The position numbers and the translations under genes were made by a program. Of a stretch of 64,000 nucleotides of DNA, positions 34,715 through 43,128 are shown piece by piece. Below the pieces are notes generated by a model. The model did not search any database and was not told the origin of the DNA. It saw nothing but the letters and a program-made list of their open reading frames with translations. Where the stretch lies: the NCBI RefSeq assembly GCF_000377005.1, contig NZ_AQYB01000033.1:496001-560000 (forward strand). The letters are read 5' to 3'. The stretch's first letter is position 1; each line of letters opens with the position of its first letter. Source of the stretch: Streptococcus minor DSM 17118 (GTDB lineage: Bacteria > Bacillota > Bacilli > Lactobacillales > Streptococcaceae).

Positions 34715-35667
34715 TACTTGCCCTCCTTCATTTTTTTCTTAAAGAATGATGAGAAAGTCAACTCCCAGGTCCCCAAAAGTCCACCCGGGCGGAAGACCAT
34801 GACCAAAATGAGGGCCAGAGAATAGATAATCATTCGTAGATCTGAAAAATTTTGTAGGAACATATTGAGGAAACCTAGGGCAATAGCTGCCAAAATCGTT
34901 CCAGTCATAGAGCCCAAACCACCCAACACAGCGATAATCAGATAATCAATCGAGCGCATAATCGTAAAATCTTTTGGTACAACAGTTCCAATATAACCTA
35001 CATAAAGAGAACCTGCGATACTCGACACAATAGCTCCAATAACAAAAACAGTTACCTTGATTTGAGTAGTATTAACACCCATGGATTCAGCTGCAATTTC
35101 ATTTTCACGCACAGCAATGACCTGACGACCAAAAGAACTGCGTAAAAAATTGAGAAGCAAAATGGTTATTGCCACAACAAAGAAGAAAACGAGACTCCAG
35201 GTTGTATAAGGTAAAATACCCGTCAAACCAGCTGCGCCATTGGTCAAGTCTCCACCATTGATAATAGCAATACGGATGATTTCAGAAACACCCAGAGTTG
35301 CAATAGCCAAGTAATCTCCCTTGAGACGAAGAGTCGGAATCCCAACCACCAGAGCGACCAAAGCTGCTACCAAGCAACCAACAATAATGGAGAGATAGAA
35401 ACCACCGTAAGTTGGATTGGATTTGGTCATGATAGCTGTTGCATAAGCTCCGATAGCCATAAAACCGGCCTGACCTAGAGAAAATTGACCTGAAAAACCA
35501 AGAATCAAGTTCGTTCCTAGGGCCATGATAATGGCAATCCCAATCCCCATCAGGATTTGGACATAGTAGAGGCCAATCATACCTGAGTTGATTAGAGTGG
35601 ATAAAATACCAAAAACAATAAGGACTAGAGCAAGCCAAGCTAAAATGGATTTCATATTATGTTTCAT
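34714..35667 (-). CDS. livM: Branched-chain amino acid ABC transporter, permease LivM
   Basis: A 317-residue inner-membrane permease with about eight to ten helices. LivM traits are ALGTNLILGFSGQFSLGQAGFMAIGAYATAI near residue 48 and LRLKGDYLAIATLGVSEIIRI (the EAA-like cytoplasmic loop). Pairs with LivH. The ATG at 35667 has GGAGAAAG further upstream than usual; an inner ATG at 35655 is an alternative. Confidence 0.93.
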   Translation of the reverse strand: MKHNMKSILAWLALVLIVFGILSTLINSGMIGLYYVQILMGIGIAIIMALGTNLILGFSGQFSLGQAGFMAIGAYATAIMTKSNPTYGGFYLSIIVGCLVAALVALVVGIPTLRLKGDYLAIATLGVSEIIRIAIINGGDLTNGAAGLTGILPYTTWSLVFFFVVAITILLLNFLRSSFGRQVIAVRENEIAAESMGVNTTQIKVTVFVIGAIVSSIAGSLYVGYIGTVVPKDFTIMRSIDYLIIAVLGGLGSMTGTILAAIALGFLNMFLQNFSDLRMIIYSLALILVMVFRPGGLLGTWELTFSSFFKKKMKEGK

Positions 35668-35671
35668 ATGC

Positions 35672-36541
35672 TTACACTTTCTCCTTTACATTTTTACCTA
35701 AAATACCGGCTGGTCGAACTAGAAGGATAACAATCAAAATTCCGTAAACGACCGCATCTCGGTAGCTAGAGAGGCCAATAGTAACGGCCAATGTTTCCAA
35801 AAGACCGATGATAAAGCCACCTAGAGCTGCACCAGGAATAATACCGATACCACCCAATACTGCAGCGACAAAGGCCTTAATACCTGGCGCCATCCCCATA
35901 AGGGGTTCAACCGAATTGTAGTAAAGACCAATCAGAACACCAGCTGCACCTGCCAAGGCTGACCCTAAGGCAAAGGTAAAGCTGATGGTCGAATTTACAT
36001 TGATTCCCATGAGCTGAGCTGCATCACTATCAACCGATACTGCCCGCATGGCTTTCCCCATCTTTGTTTTTTGAACGATAAACTGAAGAGCAACCATTAG
36101 GAAAATAGAAACCCCTAGAATAGTAAGCTGAACATTTGTTACTGTAATGGGACCAAGATTGTATTTGACGGTTTCAAGAGCTTGAGGAAAGGCACGGGTA
36201 TTAGCACCAAATAGGTATACCATACCATACTCAAGGAAGAAGGATACTCCGATAGCAGTAATCAATGCTGCAATTTTCGTAGAATGACGAAGTGGACGAT
36301 AGGCCAAAAATTCAATCAACACACCTAGACACGCTGTCAAAATCATCGTTAAAATCAGAGCGACAAAGAAATTGAGTTGGAAGTTATTGATTAAATAATA
36401 ACCAATAAAAGCCCCCATCATATAAAGGTCTCCGTGGGCAAAGTTAATCAACTTGATAATACCATAAACCATGGTATAACCTAGAGCAATCAAAGCATAG
36501 ACACTCCCTAAAATGAGACCATTCACCAACTGTTGGAGCAT
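35672..36541 (-). CDS. livH: Branched-chain amino acid ABC transporter, permease LivH
   Basis: A 289-residue permease with eight helices. LivH traits are LILGSVYALIALGYTMVYGIIKLINFAHGDLYM at the start and AMRAVSVDSDAAQLMGINVNSTI as the cytoplasmic coupling loop. The ATG at 36541 is chosen because it gives the normal N-terminus; the longer frame to 36604 overlaps the spacer after livJ. Only a weak GGTGA lies before it. Confidence 0.93.
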   Translation of the reverse strand: MLQQLVNGLILGSVYALIALGYTMVYGIIKLINFAHGDLYMMGAFIGYYLINNFQLNFFVALILTMILTACLGVLIEFLAYRPLRHSTKIAALITAIGVSFFLEYGMVYLFGANTRAFPQALETVKYNLGPITVTNVQLTILGVSIFLMVALQFIVQKTKMGKAMRAVSVDSDAAQLMGINVNSTISFTFALGSALAGAAGVLIGLYYNSVEPLMGMAPGIKAFVAAVLGGIGIIPGAALGGFIIGLLETLAVTIGLSSYRDAVVYGILIVILLVRPAGILGKNVKEKV

Positions 36542-36623
36542 AAAATCACCAAACTTTCTATAACATAATAATATCTGGGAAGGTATCTGCCTCCCCAGAT
36601 TCATTTCATGTAGATGTTAAAAT

Positions 36624-37802
36624 TTATTTTGCAGTAACAGCTTCTGCTGAAACTTCCTGTCCATTGTCCAGTTTCACGATAATAGCAGATTTAACAGGGT
36701 TGTGGTCTTTATCGATAGAGATTGGACCAGTCACACCTTCGAAATCTTTCAAGTTAGCAAGGTTGGCAGCAACATCTTTTGAAGTTTTTGCATCCTTAGC
36801 TGCTGCTGCTGCCATGTAAACTGCATCGTAAGACAGGGCAGCAAACATGTTTGGTTCTTCACCATACTTCTTGGTATAAGCTTCAACAAAGGCTGTAGCT
36901 TTTTCTGACAAAGCTACTTTTGTTGAGTAACCTGATACATAATAAACATTTGAAGCGTTCTTTGCACCAGCACCTTCGATAAACTTAGCATCTGCAAAAC
37001 CATCAGGACCTAGGATTGGCTTATCCAGACCCATTTCACGTGCTTGCTTGGTAATCAAGCCAGCTTCAGTGTAATAACCTGGGATAACAATAACATCAAA
37101 TTCCTTATCTTTGAGCTTCGTCAAGGCAGCTTGGAAATCTTTATCACCAGATTGATATGTTTCTTCTACTACGATGTCGCCTTTATATGCTTCTTTGAAG
37201 GATTTTGTGATTCCTTTTGCATATTCACTTGAGTTATCTGAGTACAGAACGACTTTCTTAGCAGACAGACTATCGCTGACATAGGTTGCAAGTACTTGGC
37301 CTTGGAAGCTATCTTGGAAGGTTGAACGGAAGATAAACTCTTCTACTTGCCCATTTTTCACTGTCAAGTCATCTTGTGTTCCAGAAGGTGTAATCAATGG
37401 AACACCTGCCTGAGTTGCACTTGGTGTAGCAGCTGCTACAGCACCAGAGGTCGCTGGGCCAATGATGGCTGCAACTTTCTCTTCCGTTCCAAGGTTTGTT
37501 GAAACGGTCGCTGCCTCAGAGTTGTCTGACTTGTTGTCTTTTGAAACAACTTCGATTTTCTTACCATCAACACCGCCGGCTGCATTGATTTCCTCTACCG
37601 CTAGGTCGGCACCGTTTTTCTCTGCTTGACCGTAAGCCGCTACAGGTCCGGATAATTCTAAGTTGTAGCCAAGTTTGATGGTTTTACCAATTTCATTCCC
37701 AGTTGCTGCTGAACCATTACTTACTGGAGCTGATCCACAGGCTGCTAAAAGAGCTGCTGAGGCCATACTAACAATGGCGAGTGCGATTTTTTTATGTTTC
37801 AT
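36624..37802 (-). CDS. livJ: Branched-chain amino acid-binding lipoprotein LivJ
   Basis: The binding protein that captures leucine, isoleucine and valine outside the cell. The 392-residue precursor has a lipoprotein signal ending at Cys22 (LLAAC) and a periplasmic-binding-protein type I fold (IKLGYNLELSGPVAAYGQAEKNGADLAVEEINAAGG, GPATSGAVAAATPSATQAGVPLITPSGT, FDVIVIPGYYTEAGLITKQAREM). AAGGAGAT at the ATG. First gene of the operon, with a CodY-type promoter. Confidence 0.95.
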   Translation of the reverse strand: MKHKKIALAIVSMASAALLAACGSAPVSNGSAATGNEIGKTIKLGYNLELSGPVAAYGQAEKNGADLAVEEINAAGGVDGKKIEVVSKDNKSDNSEAATVSTNLGTEEKVAAIIGPATSGAVAAATPSATQAGVPLITPSGTQDDLTVKNGQVEEFIFRSTFQDSFQGQVLATYVSDSLSAKKVVLYSDNSSEYAKGITKSFKEAYKGDIVVEETYQSGDKDFQAALTKLKDKEFDVIVIPGYYTEAGLITKQAREMGLDKPILGPDGFADAKFIEGAGAKNASNVYYVSGYSTKVALSEKATAFVEAYTKKYGEEPNMFAALSYDAVYMAAAAAKDAKTSKDVAANLANLKDFEGVTGPISIDKDHNPVKSAIIVKLDNGQEVSAEAVTAK

Positions 37803-37842
37803 AATATCTCCTTAAAACAAACTAAAAAAATGATATGTTAGT

Positions 37843-37871
37843 AATATACTGAATTATCTGAAAATTGTCAA
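37843..37871 (-). promoter_or_regulatory. livJ promoter with CodY box
   Basis: TTGACA (37866-37871) and TATATT (37843-37848) are 17 nt apart on the minus strand. AATTATCTGAAAATT (37852-37866, plus strand) matches the CodY consensus AATTTTCWGAAAATT at 14 of 15 positions and fills the spacer. Repression when branched-chain amino acids are abundant is expected. Confidence 0.85.
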
Positions 37872-37891
37872 CAAAAAAGAATTACTTTTTT

Positions 37892-38161
37892 TCAGTAAAT
37901 CTCTTTTTCAGCTTCACGCCATAAGCTACCTACAAAATTTTGGTCAATATCCTTCATATAGGAAGGGACAACATCCTTTACAAAACGCTCTTTTTTCAGG
38001 TTGCTCATAATATCTGTACTCTGTGGTTGGTCCACATAAAGAAGGACATAACGCATACGGCGAGAATGGTAAATCATATCCCCGTATTTATTTAACTTTC
38101 GGGCATCGCGATTATAGTGTAGGTAAATTGTCAAACAGAGACGTTCTTTTTTCTCAAACAT
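37892..38161 (-). CDS. YlbG (UPF0298) family protein
   Basis: An 89-residue cytoplasmic protein of the YlbG/UPF0298 (DUF2129) family, function unknown. Conserved blocks are LTIYLHYNRDARKLNKYGDMIYHSRRMRYVLLYVDQ and FVKDVVPSYMKDI. It lies between clpP and livJ on the minus strand, as in pneumococci. Weak AAAGAG Shine-Dalgarno. Confidence 0.9.
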   Translation of the reverse strand: MFEKKERLCLTIYLHYNRDARKLNKYGDMIYHSRRMRYVLLYVDQPQSTDIMSNLKKERFVKDVVPSYMKDIDQNFVGSLWREAEKEIY

Positions 38162-38240
38162 AGTTTTTCTCTTTCATCTCAAGATTTTTTCTTTTTCCAT
38201 TATAGCAAATTTTGAGTCATGTTGATAGCTTTATAGTAAA

Positions 38241-38267
38241 AAAAGAGAGCCTTAGGGGCTCTCTTCA
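38241..38267 (-). terminator. Terminator of clpP
   Basis: Stem AAGAGAGCC / GGCTCTCTT (38243-38251, 38257-38265) with a run of seven T on the minus strand, 6 nt behind the stop. Confidence 0.92.
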
Positions 38268-38270
38268 TAC

Positions 38271-38858
38271 TTACTTCTTATTTGGATCCATGATTTTATC
38301 GATAAATCCATAGGCTAGAGTTTCTTCAGCAGTCATCCAATAATCACGTTCCGCATCTTTGTGAACTTGTTTGACTGTCTTGCCAGAATTATCTGCCAGG
38401 ATTTGCTCTAACTTGTTACGGGTTTTGAGCAAGTGTTCTGCTGCAATAGCCATATCAGTCTGCTGGGTGCCACCACCTGTACCACCCATCGGTTGGTGAA
38501 TCATGTATTCTGCATTTGGCAACATGAAACGTTTGCCCTTAGCACCAGAGGAAGCAATAATCGTTCCCATAGATGCTGCTGTTCCCATAACGATGGTTTG
38601 CACATCTGCCTTGATAAAGTTCATAGTATCAACGATCGCTAAACCTGCAGAAACAGAGCCACCAGGTGTGTTGACATAGAGGTAGATGTCTTTGGTCGGA
38701 TCTTGGGCGTCTAAGAAAAGTAATTGAGCGATGATAGAGTTAGCCATGTTGTCTTCAACAGGACCTGTCAACATCACGATACGGTCCTTTAATAGGCGAG
38801 AGTAAATATCGTAAGAACGCTCGCCTCGACTAGTTTGTTCAATAACTACTGGAATCAT
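38271..38858 (-). CDS. clpP: ATP-dependent Clp protease proteolytic subunit
   Basis: The serine protease chamber for ClpC/ClpX/ClpE, needed for stress tolerance and competence control. 195 residues; catalytic Ser in GTAASMGT, His in YMIHQPMGG and Asp in the C-terminal block. The ATG at 38858 gives [17 protein letters not shown] and has a GGAG 7 nt upstream; the ATG at 38870 lacks one. The promoter lies within a CtsR box, so it is a class III heat-shock gene. Confidence 0.97.
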   Translation of the reverse strand: MIPVVIEQTSRGERSYDIYSRLLKDRIVMLTGPVEDNMANSIIAQLLFLDAQDPTKDIYLYVNTPGGSVSAGLAIVDTMNFIKADVQTIVMGTAASMGTIIASSGAKGKRFMLPNAEYMIHQPMGGTGGGTQQTDMAIAAEHLLKTRNKLEQILADNSGKTVKQVHKDAERDYWMTAEETLAYGFIDKIMDPNKK

Positions 38859-38896
38859 AAGAGTCTCCATTTCATTTGATTTTTTCTACTGAATCT

Positions 38897-38926
38897 ATTA
38901 TAGTGTTTTGGTCAAAAAAGGTCAAA
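38897..38926 (-). promoter_or_regulatory. clpP promoter with CtsR operator
   Basis: Heptads GGTCAAA-N3-GGTCAAA (38910-38926, plus strand) match the CtsR box. The minus-strand promoter uses the first heptad's TTGACC (38920-38925) as -35 and TATAAT (38897-38902) as -10, 17 nt apart, so repressor binding blocks the polymerase. Confidence 0.94.
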
Positions 38927-38944
38927 TAAAAAGTTCAAATAGAA

Positions 38945-38975
38945 AGAGGTAGCTCGAAAGCTCCTCTATCTTTTC
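38945..38975 (-). terminator. Terminator of upp
   Basis: Hairpin AGAGG-AGCT / AGCT-CCTCT with one bulge and CGAA-type loop, followed on the minus strand by a T-rich stretch. Confidence 0.78.
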
Positions 38976-38976
38976 T

Positions 38977-39606
38977 TTATTTGGTTCCAAAGAGGCGATC
39001 TCCTGCATCACCAAGACCTGGTACAATGTAACCTTGCTCATTGAGGTGGTCATCTAGGGCAGCTGTGTAGATATCAATGTCTGGGTGAGCTTCTTGTAAA
39101 GCTTTGACCCCTTCTGGTGCAGAAACGAGAGCTACAAACTTGATATTTGAAGCACCACGTTTTTTCAAAGAATCGATAGCCAAGATAGCTGACCCCCCTG
39201 TCGCCAACATAGGGTCCACTACAAAGATATGACGACGGTCAATATCATCTGGCAATTTGACCAAGTATTCCACTGGTGTCAATGTTTCTTCGTCACGGTA
39301 CATACCAATATGGCCAACCTTAGCAGAAGGCACCAAGCTCAACAGTCCATCTACAAGGCCGATACCCGCACGAAGGATAGGAACGATAGCCAATTTTTTA
39401 CCAGCAATTTGTTTTTGCACAGTTTTGGTAATTGGTGTTTCGATTTCTACATCTTCAAGCGGTAAATCACGTAAGACTTCATAGCCCATGAGAAGAGCAA
39501 TCTCGTCCACCAACTCGCGAAAATCTTTGGTTGAAGTATCTTTGCGACGTAAAATGGACAATTTATGCTGAATGAGTGGATGTGAAATGACTTGGAATTT
39601 TCCCAT
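38977..39606 (-). CDS. upp: Uracil phosphoribosyltransferase
   Basis: Pyrimidine salvage: converts uracil and PRPP to UMP. The 209-residue enzyme has [19 protein letters not shown], the PRPP loop [14 protein letters not shown] and the C-terminal uracil-binding [14 protein letters not shown]. Normal length. Just upstream of clpP on the same strand in reverse order of transcription; each has its own signals. Confidence 0.97.
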   Translation of the reverse strand: MGKFQVISHPLIQHKLSILRRKDTSTKDFRELVDEIALLMGYEVLRDLPLEDVEIETPITKTVQKQIAGKKLAIVPILRAGIGLVDGLLSLVPSAKVGHIGMYRDEETLTPVEYLVKLPDDIDRRHIFVVDPMLATGGSAILAIDSLKKRGASNIKFVALVSAPEGVKALQEAHPDIDIYTAALDDHLNEQGYIVPGLGDAGDRLFGTK

Positions 39607-39677
39607 GATGAAACCTCTCTTAATTAATTTTCTCTATTTTACCAGAAAAATAGAAAAATTGCTTGTGAAAATATCTT

Positions 39678-40226
39678 TTATTCTATTTCCTTAATAATCC
39701 GTGCAGGATTGCCGGCAATAACCACATTATCGCCAAAAGACTTAGTGACGACAGATCCGGCACCGACCACAACGTTATTGCCCAGAGTGACTCCTGCCAA
39801 AATCATAGCACCGCCACCAATCCAGACATTGTCTCCAATGGTAATGGGAGCTCCGTATTCTGGACCAGCAATCCTCTCTTCGGCCCTAATCGGATGGAGG
39901 GCAGTATAAAATTGGACATTTGGTCCCAGCATAGCATTGTCACCAATGGTAACTGGGCAGGTATCCAGAACTGTCCAGTTAAAGTTAGCAAAAAACTTTT
40001 CTCCCACTGAGATATGGCATCCGTAGTCCAGAGTAACGGGTGTCTCGATATAGATCTGGTCTCCTGTTTTTCCCAGCCATTCTTTCATGAGCTGACTGCG
40101 CTTGGTACTATCCATCTCCTGATTGACTTTTTCACGATAGATACGGGCTTGCTGTCGTAAGGTGACTAATTCTGGATCTGACGCGTCATACAGCTGACCA
40201 GCTAACATTTTTTCTTTTTCTGTCAT
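39678..40226 (-). CDS. Maltose/galactoside O-acetyltransferase family (LbH hexapeptide)
   Basis: A 182-residue trimeric acetyltransferase of the NodL/Maa/LacA group. It has an N-terminal Mac cap (MTEKEKMLAGQLYDASDPELVTLRQQARIYRE) and a left-handed beta-helix of hexapeptide repeats (VTIGDNAMLGPNVQFYT, ITIGDNVWIGGGAMILAGVTLGNNVVVGAGSVVTKS, catalytic His in YTALHPI). Acetyl-CoA dependent, sugar as acceptor. Which sugar is not shown. AAAGGAGAACG at the ATG; divergent from the DUF1722 gene over 67 nt. Confidence 0.9.
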   Translation of the reverse strand: MTEKEKMLAGQLYDASDPELVTLRQQARIYREKVNQEMDSTKRSQLMKEWLGKTGDQIYIETPVTLDYGCHISVGEKFFANFNWTVLDTCPVTIGDNAMLGPNVQFYTALHPIRAEERIAGPEYGAPITIGDNVWIGGGAMILAGVTLGNNVVVGAGSVVTKSFGDNVVIAGNPARIIKEIE

Positions 40227-40293
40227 AGCGTTCTCCTTTTGGTTTATTATATCATGGATATATGAGATAATGAAAAGGTAAAGGAGAACTACA

Positions 40294-40668
40294 ATGCGAA
40301 ATCTTCAAAAAGATTGGGCTTATCATAAGTATTGGGTGATGGGGCACTCACAGGCTCACTACAATGCGCTACGTCTACTCTTTAAGGGTAATGATTGGTC
40401 AGAAGAAAAAACACAGCGCTACCAACAACTTCTTGATGAAGCAGGAACCATTCGTCCTAGCAAGGCAACCTTGACTACTAGCTACCAACACATGTGGGGC
40501 TATTTTAAAAAAAGGGCAACTGATTCAGAAAAAGAGCGCTACAAGCTACTCATCTCTCAGGTAACACCCGAAGATGACTGTCTAGGCCCTTTCTTGTTAG
40601 AGCTGATAGAGACCTACCAGCCACCTTATCTCTTACACTCAAAGTTTTATAATGAAAAAGGATTTTAA
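40294..40668 (+). CDS. YbgA/DUF1722 family protein
   Basis: A 124-residue protein consisting of the DUF1722 (YbgA) domain: LQKDWAYHKYWVMGHSQAHYNALRLLF and TSYQHMWGYFKKRATDSEKERYK. In other bacteria this domain is often fused to a second region or lies near photolyase genes; its role is unknown. AAAGGAGAAC before the ATG. Ends in a strong terminator. Confidence 0.85.
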   Translation: MRNLQKDWAYHKYWVMGHSQAHYNALRLLFKGNDWSEEKTQRYQQLLDEAGTIRPSKATLTTSYQHMWGYFKKRATDSEKERYKLLISQVTPEDDCLGPFLLELIETYQPPYLLHSKFYNEKGF

Positions 40669-40702
40669 AAAGATTGAGACCGCTGAGTGTCTCAATCTTT
40701 TC
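40669..40702. terminator. Bidirectional terminator after the DUF1722 gene
   Basis: Stem AAAAGATTGAGA / TCTCAATCTTTT with an 8-nt loop and T-run; also lies behind the patB-like gene on the minus strand. Confidence 0.9.
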
Positions 40703-40705
40703 TTC

Positions 40706-41869
40706 TTATTTTCCAAATACACGTGCTATTCGCTGACAAGCTTCTTGTACTGTAGACAATGGTGCCGCGGTATTGAAACGGGCATGAAAAAGCCCCTCCT
40801 TACCAAAGCTAGCACCGTCATTGAGAACCACTTTGGCCTCCTTGATGAGTTTTTCTTGGATTTGCTTATGGCTCAGTCCATAGGCAGAAAAATCCAGCCA
40901 AACCAGATAGGTACCTTGGGGTTTCATCACCTTAATGTTGGTGTGTTCTGTCAAAAAATCTACTGTGTAGTTGATATTTTCTTCTAAAACTTGCTTGAGT
41001 TGGCACAACCACTCCTTGCCATGTCGAAGAGCTGCTTCTGTTGCAATGAGACCAACCGTTGGAATTTCAGAATGGTTATCGGCTAACTGTTGTTGGCTGA
41101 AAGCCTTGCGTAGATTCGGATTTTCAATAATCGCAAAGCTATTTTTAGTCCCTGCAATATTAAAAGTCTTGGTGGCTGAAGTGAGGATAATAGTAAAATC
41201 CTTGAAATCTGGAGAAAGCGTGTTGAAACTATGGTGCTTGTTGCCAAAGAGAGCTAGATCTTGGTGGATTTCATCCGAAACTAGGATAACACCATATTTT
41301 TGACAAATACGACCAATTTTTAAGAGTTCATCCTTGGTCCAAACACGACCTCCTGGATTGTGAGGACTACATAAAATATAAAGCTTAACCTGATGTTCTA
41401 CAATATCTTTCTCTAACTGTTCAAGATTAATGACAAATTGTCCATCCTTTTCTTGCAAAGAATTGCTGACAAGTTTTCTCTTTTGAAGACGAACCGTACG
41501 AGCAAAGGGCGGATAGACTGGTGTATTGATAAGAATGGCATCCCCTTCCTTGGTTAGAGCTTGAATGGCTACTGAAATAGCTGGTACGACTCCCTCAATC
41601 AGGACAATCGCTTCCTTATTGATGGTATAGCCATGCTGATTTTTCTCCCAGTCAATAATGGACTGATAAAGGCTATGGCTCGCTGTGGCATAACCATAGA
41701 CATGGTCTTGGACATAAGCTAGCAAAGCTGCTTGAATATCGGGATGTGGTACAAAATCCATATCTGCCACCCACATCTGTAGAAGCTCTGGGTCTTCTTT
41801 GCTAGTCTGCCACTTTAGGCTCCCTTGACCCAGACGATGGGGCCGAGTGGTAAAATCATATTGAGTCAT
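40706..41869 (-). CDS. MalY/PatB family C-S lyase (cystathionine beta-lyase)
   Basis: A 387-residue PLP enzyme of the aminotransferase class I fold with lyase activity. The family cleaves cystathionine or cysteine to homocysteine/pyruvate, H2S and ammonia. Landmarks are LLQMWVADMDFVPHPDI, SPHNPGGRVW, VSDEIHQDL, the PLP lysine in TSATKTFNIAG, and HARFNTAAP. The ATG at 41869 has GGAGGTGT and lies one base behind the metB-like stop. With it, this is a two-gene methionine/cysteine unit; H2S production from cysteine is a known side activity in oral streptococci. Confidence 0.9.
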   Translation of the reverse strand: MTQYDFTTRPHRLGQGSLKWQTSKEDPELLQMWVADMDFVPHPDIQAALLAYVQDHVYGYATASHSLYQSIIDWEKNQHGYTINKEAIVLIEGVVPAISVAIQALTKEGDAILINTPVYPPFARTVRLQKRKLVSNSLQEKDGQFVINLEQLEKDIVEHQVKLYILCSPHNPGGRVWTKDELLKIGRICQKYGVILVSDEIHQDLALFGNKHHSFNTLSPDFKDFTIILTSATKTFNIAGTKNSFAIIENPNLRKAFSQQQLADNHSEIPTVGLIATEAALRHGKEWLCQLKQVLEENINYTVDFLTEHTNIKVMKPQGTYLVWLDFSAYGLSHKQIQEKLIKEAKVVLNDGASFGKEGLFHARFNTAAPLSTVQEACQRIARVFGK

Positions 41870-41870
41870 G

Positions 41871-42962
41871 TTACACCTCCAAAGCTCTCTGTAAATCAAC
41901 TATTAAATCACTCACATCTTCGATACCAATGGACAATCGCAATAGATCATCAGTCAAGCCATACGATTGTCGAATGACTGCGGGAATATCTAGATGAGTC
42001 TGAGTAGACGGATAAGTAATAAGGGATTCCACTCCACCCAGACTTTCTGCAAAGGTGAAGACTTTTAGCTTATTGATGATGAAAGGGATCTTGCTTGCAT
42101 CCACTACCTTAAAGGAAATCATGCCACCCTTTCCTGTATAAAACACTTCCTTGACAGCCGAGTGTTCGTTGAGGAAACGGACAATTTGTAGCGCATTTTG
42201 CGTGGAGCGCCCCATACGTAGAGACAAGGTTTTGAGTCCGCGCATCAGAAGATAACTATCTAATGGAGACAAGCTTGGACCTGTCGTATTTTGGTCGTAG
42301 AAAAGCTTATCGTAGATGGCTTGATCATTGGTTATGAGAACGCCGGCCAGTACATCATTGTGCCCAGAAAGATACTTGGTTGCCGAATGCAAAACAATGT
42401 CTGCTCCTAAAGAAATGGGATTTTGATAAATCGGGCTATAGAAGGTATTGTCTACAATAAGTTTTGCCCCATGAGCGTGGGCCTTATCTGCAATCTTGGC
42501 AATGTCAAACTCCACCATCAGAGGGTTGGTGGGGGTTTCGATGAAGACATAGTCTATTTCATCTGTGATAGCTGCTAGTAGTGCTTCCTCAGTATGGGGA
42601 TAGGTGAAGAAATAGCGCCCCTTTTTTTCCTGCTCGTTGAACCAGCGAAAAGACCCTCCGTAAAGATCACGAGTAGCAACAATCTTAGATTTTTCTGGAA
42701 AACTATTGAATAAGAGGACAAGAGCAGCCATACCAGAACTTGTGACTAGGGCGTAGTCAGCCTTTTCAATCTTGGCTAGAGTCTTTTCCAAAGTCAGACG
42801 GGTCGGATTTCTGGTTCGCGTATAGTCAAAACCAGTTGATTGACCAAACTCTGGATGCTGGTAGGTAGTTGATAGGTAGATAGGAGCAATCAAAGCACCT
42901 GTTTTTTCATCCGTATTAATACCGGCATGGGCTAGAATTGTATCCAATTTGTAATCTGACAT
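41871..42962 (-). CDS. metB: Cystathionine gamma-synthase / beta-lyase family enzyme
   Basis: A 363-residue PLP enzyme of the Cys/Met metabolism family. Markers are DTILAHAGINTDEKTGALIAPIYLSTTY, the Tyr/Arg pair FDYTRTRNPTR, YALVTSSGMAA, ETPTNPLM, and the PLP lysine in LHSATKYLSGHND. In streptococci the same pair is annotated as metB plus a MalY-type lyase. MetB and MetC cannot be separated by reading alone. GGAGGATG at the ATG; promoter region upstream is AT-rich with an extended -10 TGATAAAAT. Confidence 0.85.
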   Translation of the reverse strand: MSDYKLDTILAHAGINTDEKTGALIAPIYLSTTYQHPEFGQSTGFDYTRTRNPTRLTLEKTLAKIEKADYALVTSSGMAALVLLFNSFPEKSKIVATRDLYGGSFRWFNEQEKKGRYFFTYPHTEEALLAAITDEIDYVFIETPTNPLMVEFDIAKIADKAHAHGAKLIVDNTFYSPIYQNPISLGADIVLHSATKYLSGHNDVLAGVLITNDQAIYDKLFYDQNTTGPSLSPLDSYLLMRGLKTLSLRMGRSTQNALQIVRFLNEHSAVKEVFYTGKGGMISFKVVDASKIPFIINKLKVFTFAESLGGVESLITYPSTQTHLDIPAVIRQSYGLTDDLLRLSIGIEDVSDLIVDLQRALEV

Positions 42963-43093
42963 ATCTCATCCTCCATAGTATTTCTTTCATTTTATCATTT
43001 TTCCAAAGTCTTTTCTTTGCTTTTTCCTATATAATTTTCAAAAGAGAATCTTAGTTATAGTCTATCAGTCAGATGATAAATGGCTATTTTCAC

Positions 43094-43122
43094 TTGTCAT
43101 TCTGTTCTAATCGGTTTACAAT
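43094..43122 (+). promoter_or_regulatory. murE promoter, leaderless type
   Basis: TTGTCA (43094-43099) and TACAAT (43117-43122) are 17 nt apart. Only 6 nt lie between the -10 and the murE ATG (43129), so the transcript should begin at the start codon. Confidence 0.75.
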
Positions 43123-43128
43123 AGAGAT

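Noticed and set aside
40652..40987. 111-codon plus-strand frame after the DUF1722 gene
   Set aside because: Begins inside the DUF1722 gene, crosses the terminator and runs antisense into the C-S lyase gene.
43036..43060. CodY-like sequence upstream of the metB-like gene
   Set aside because: At least four mismatches to the consensus; too weak.
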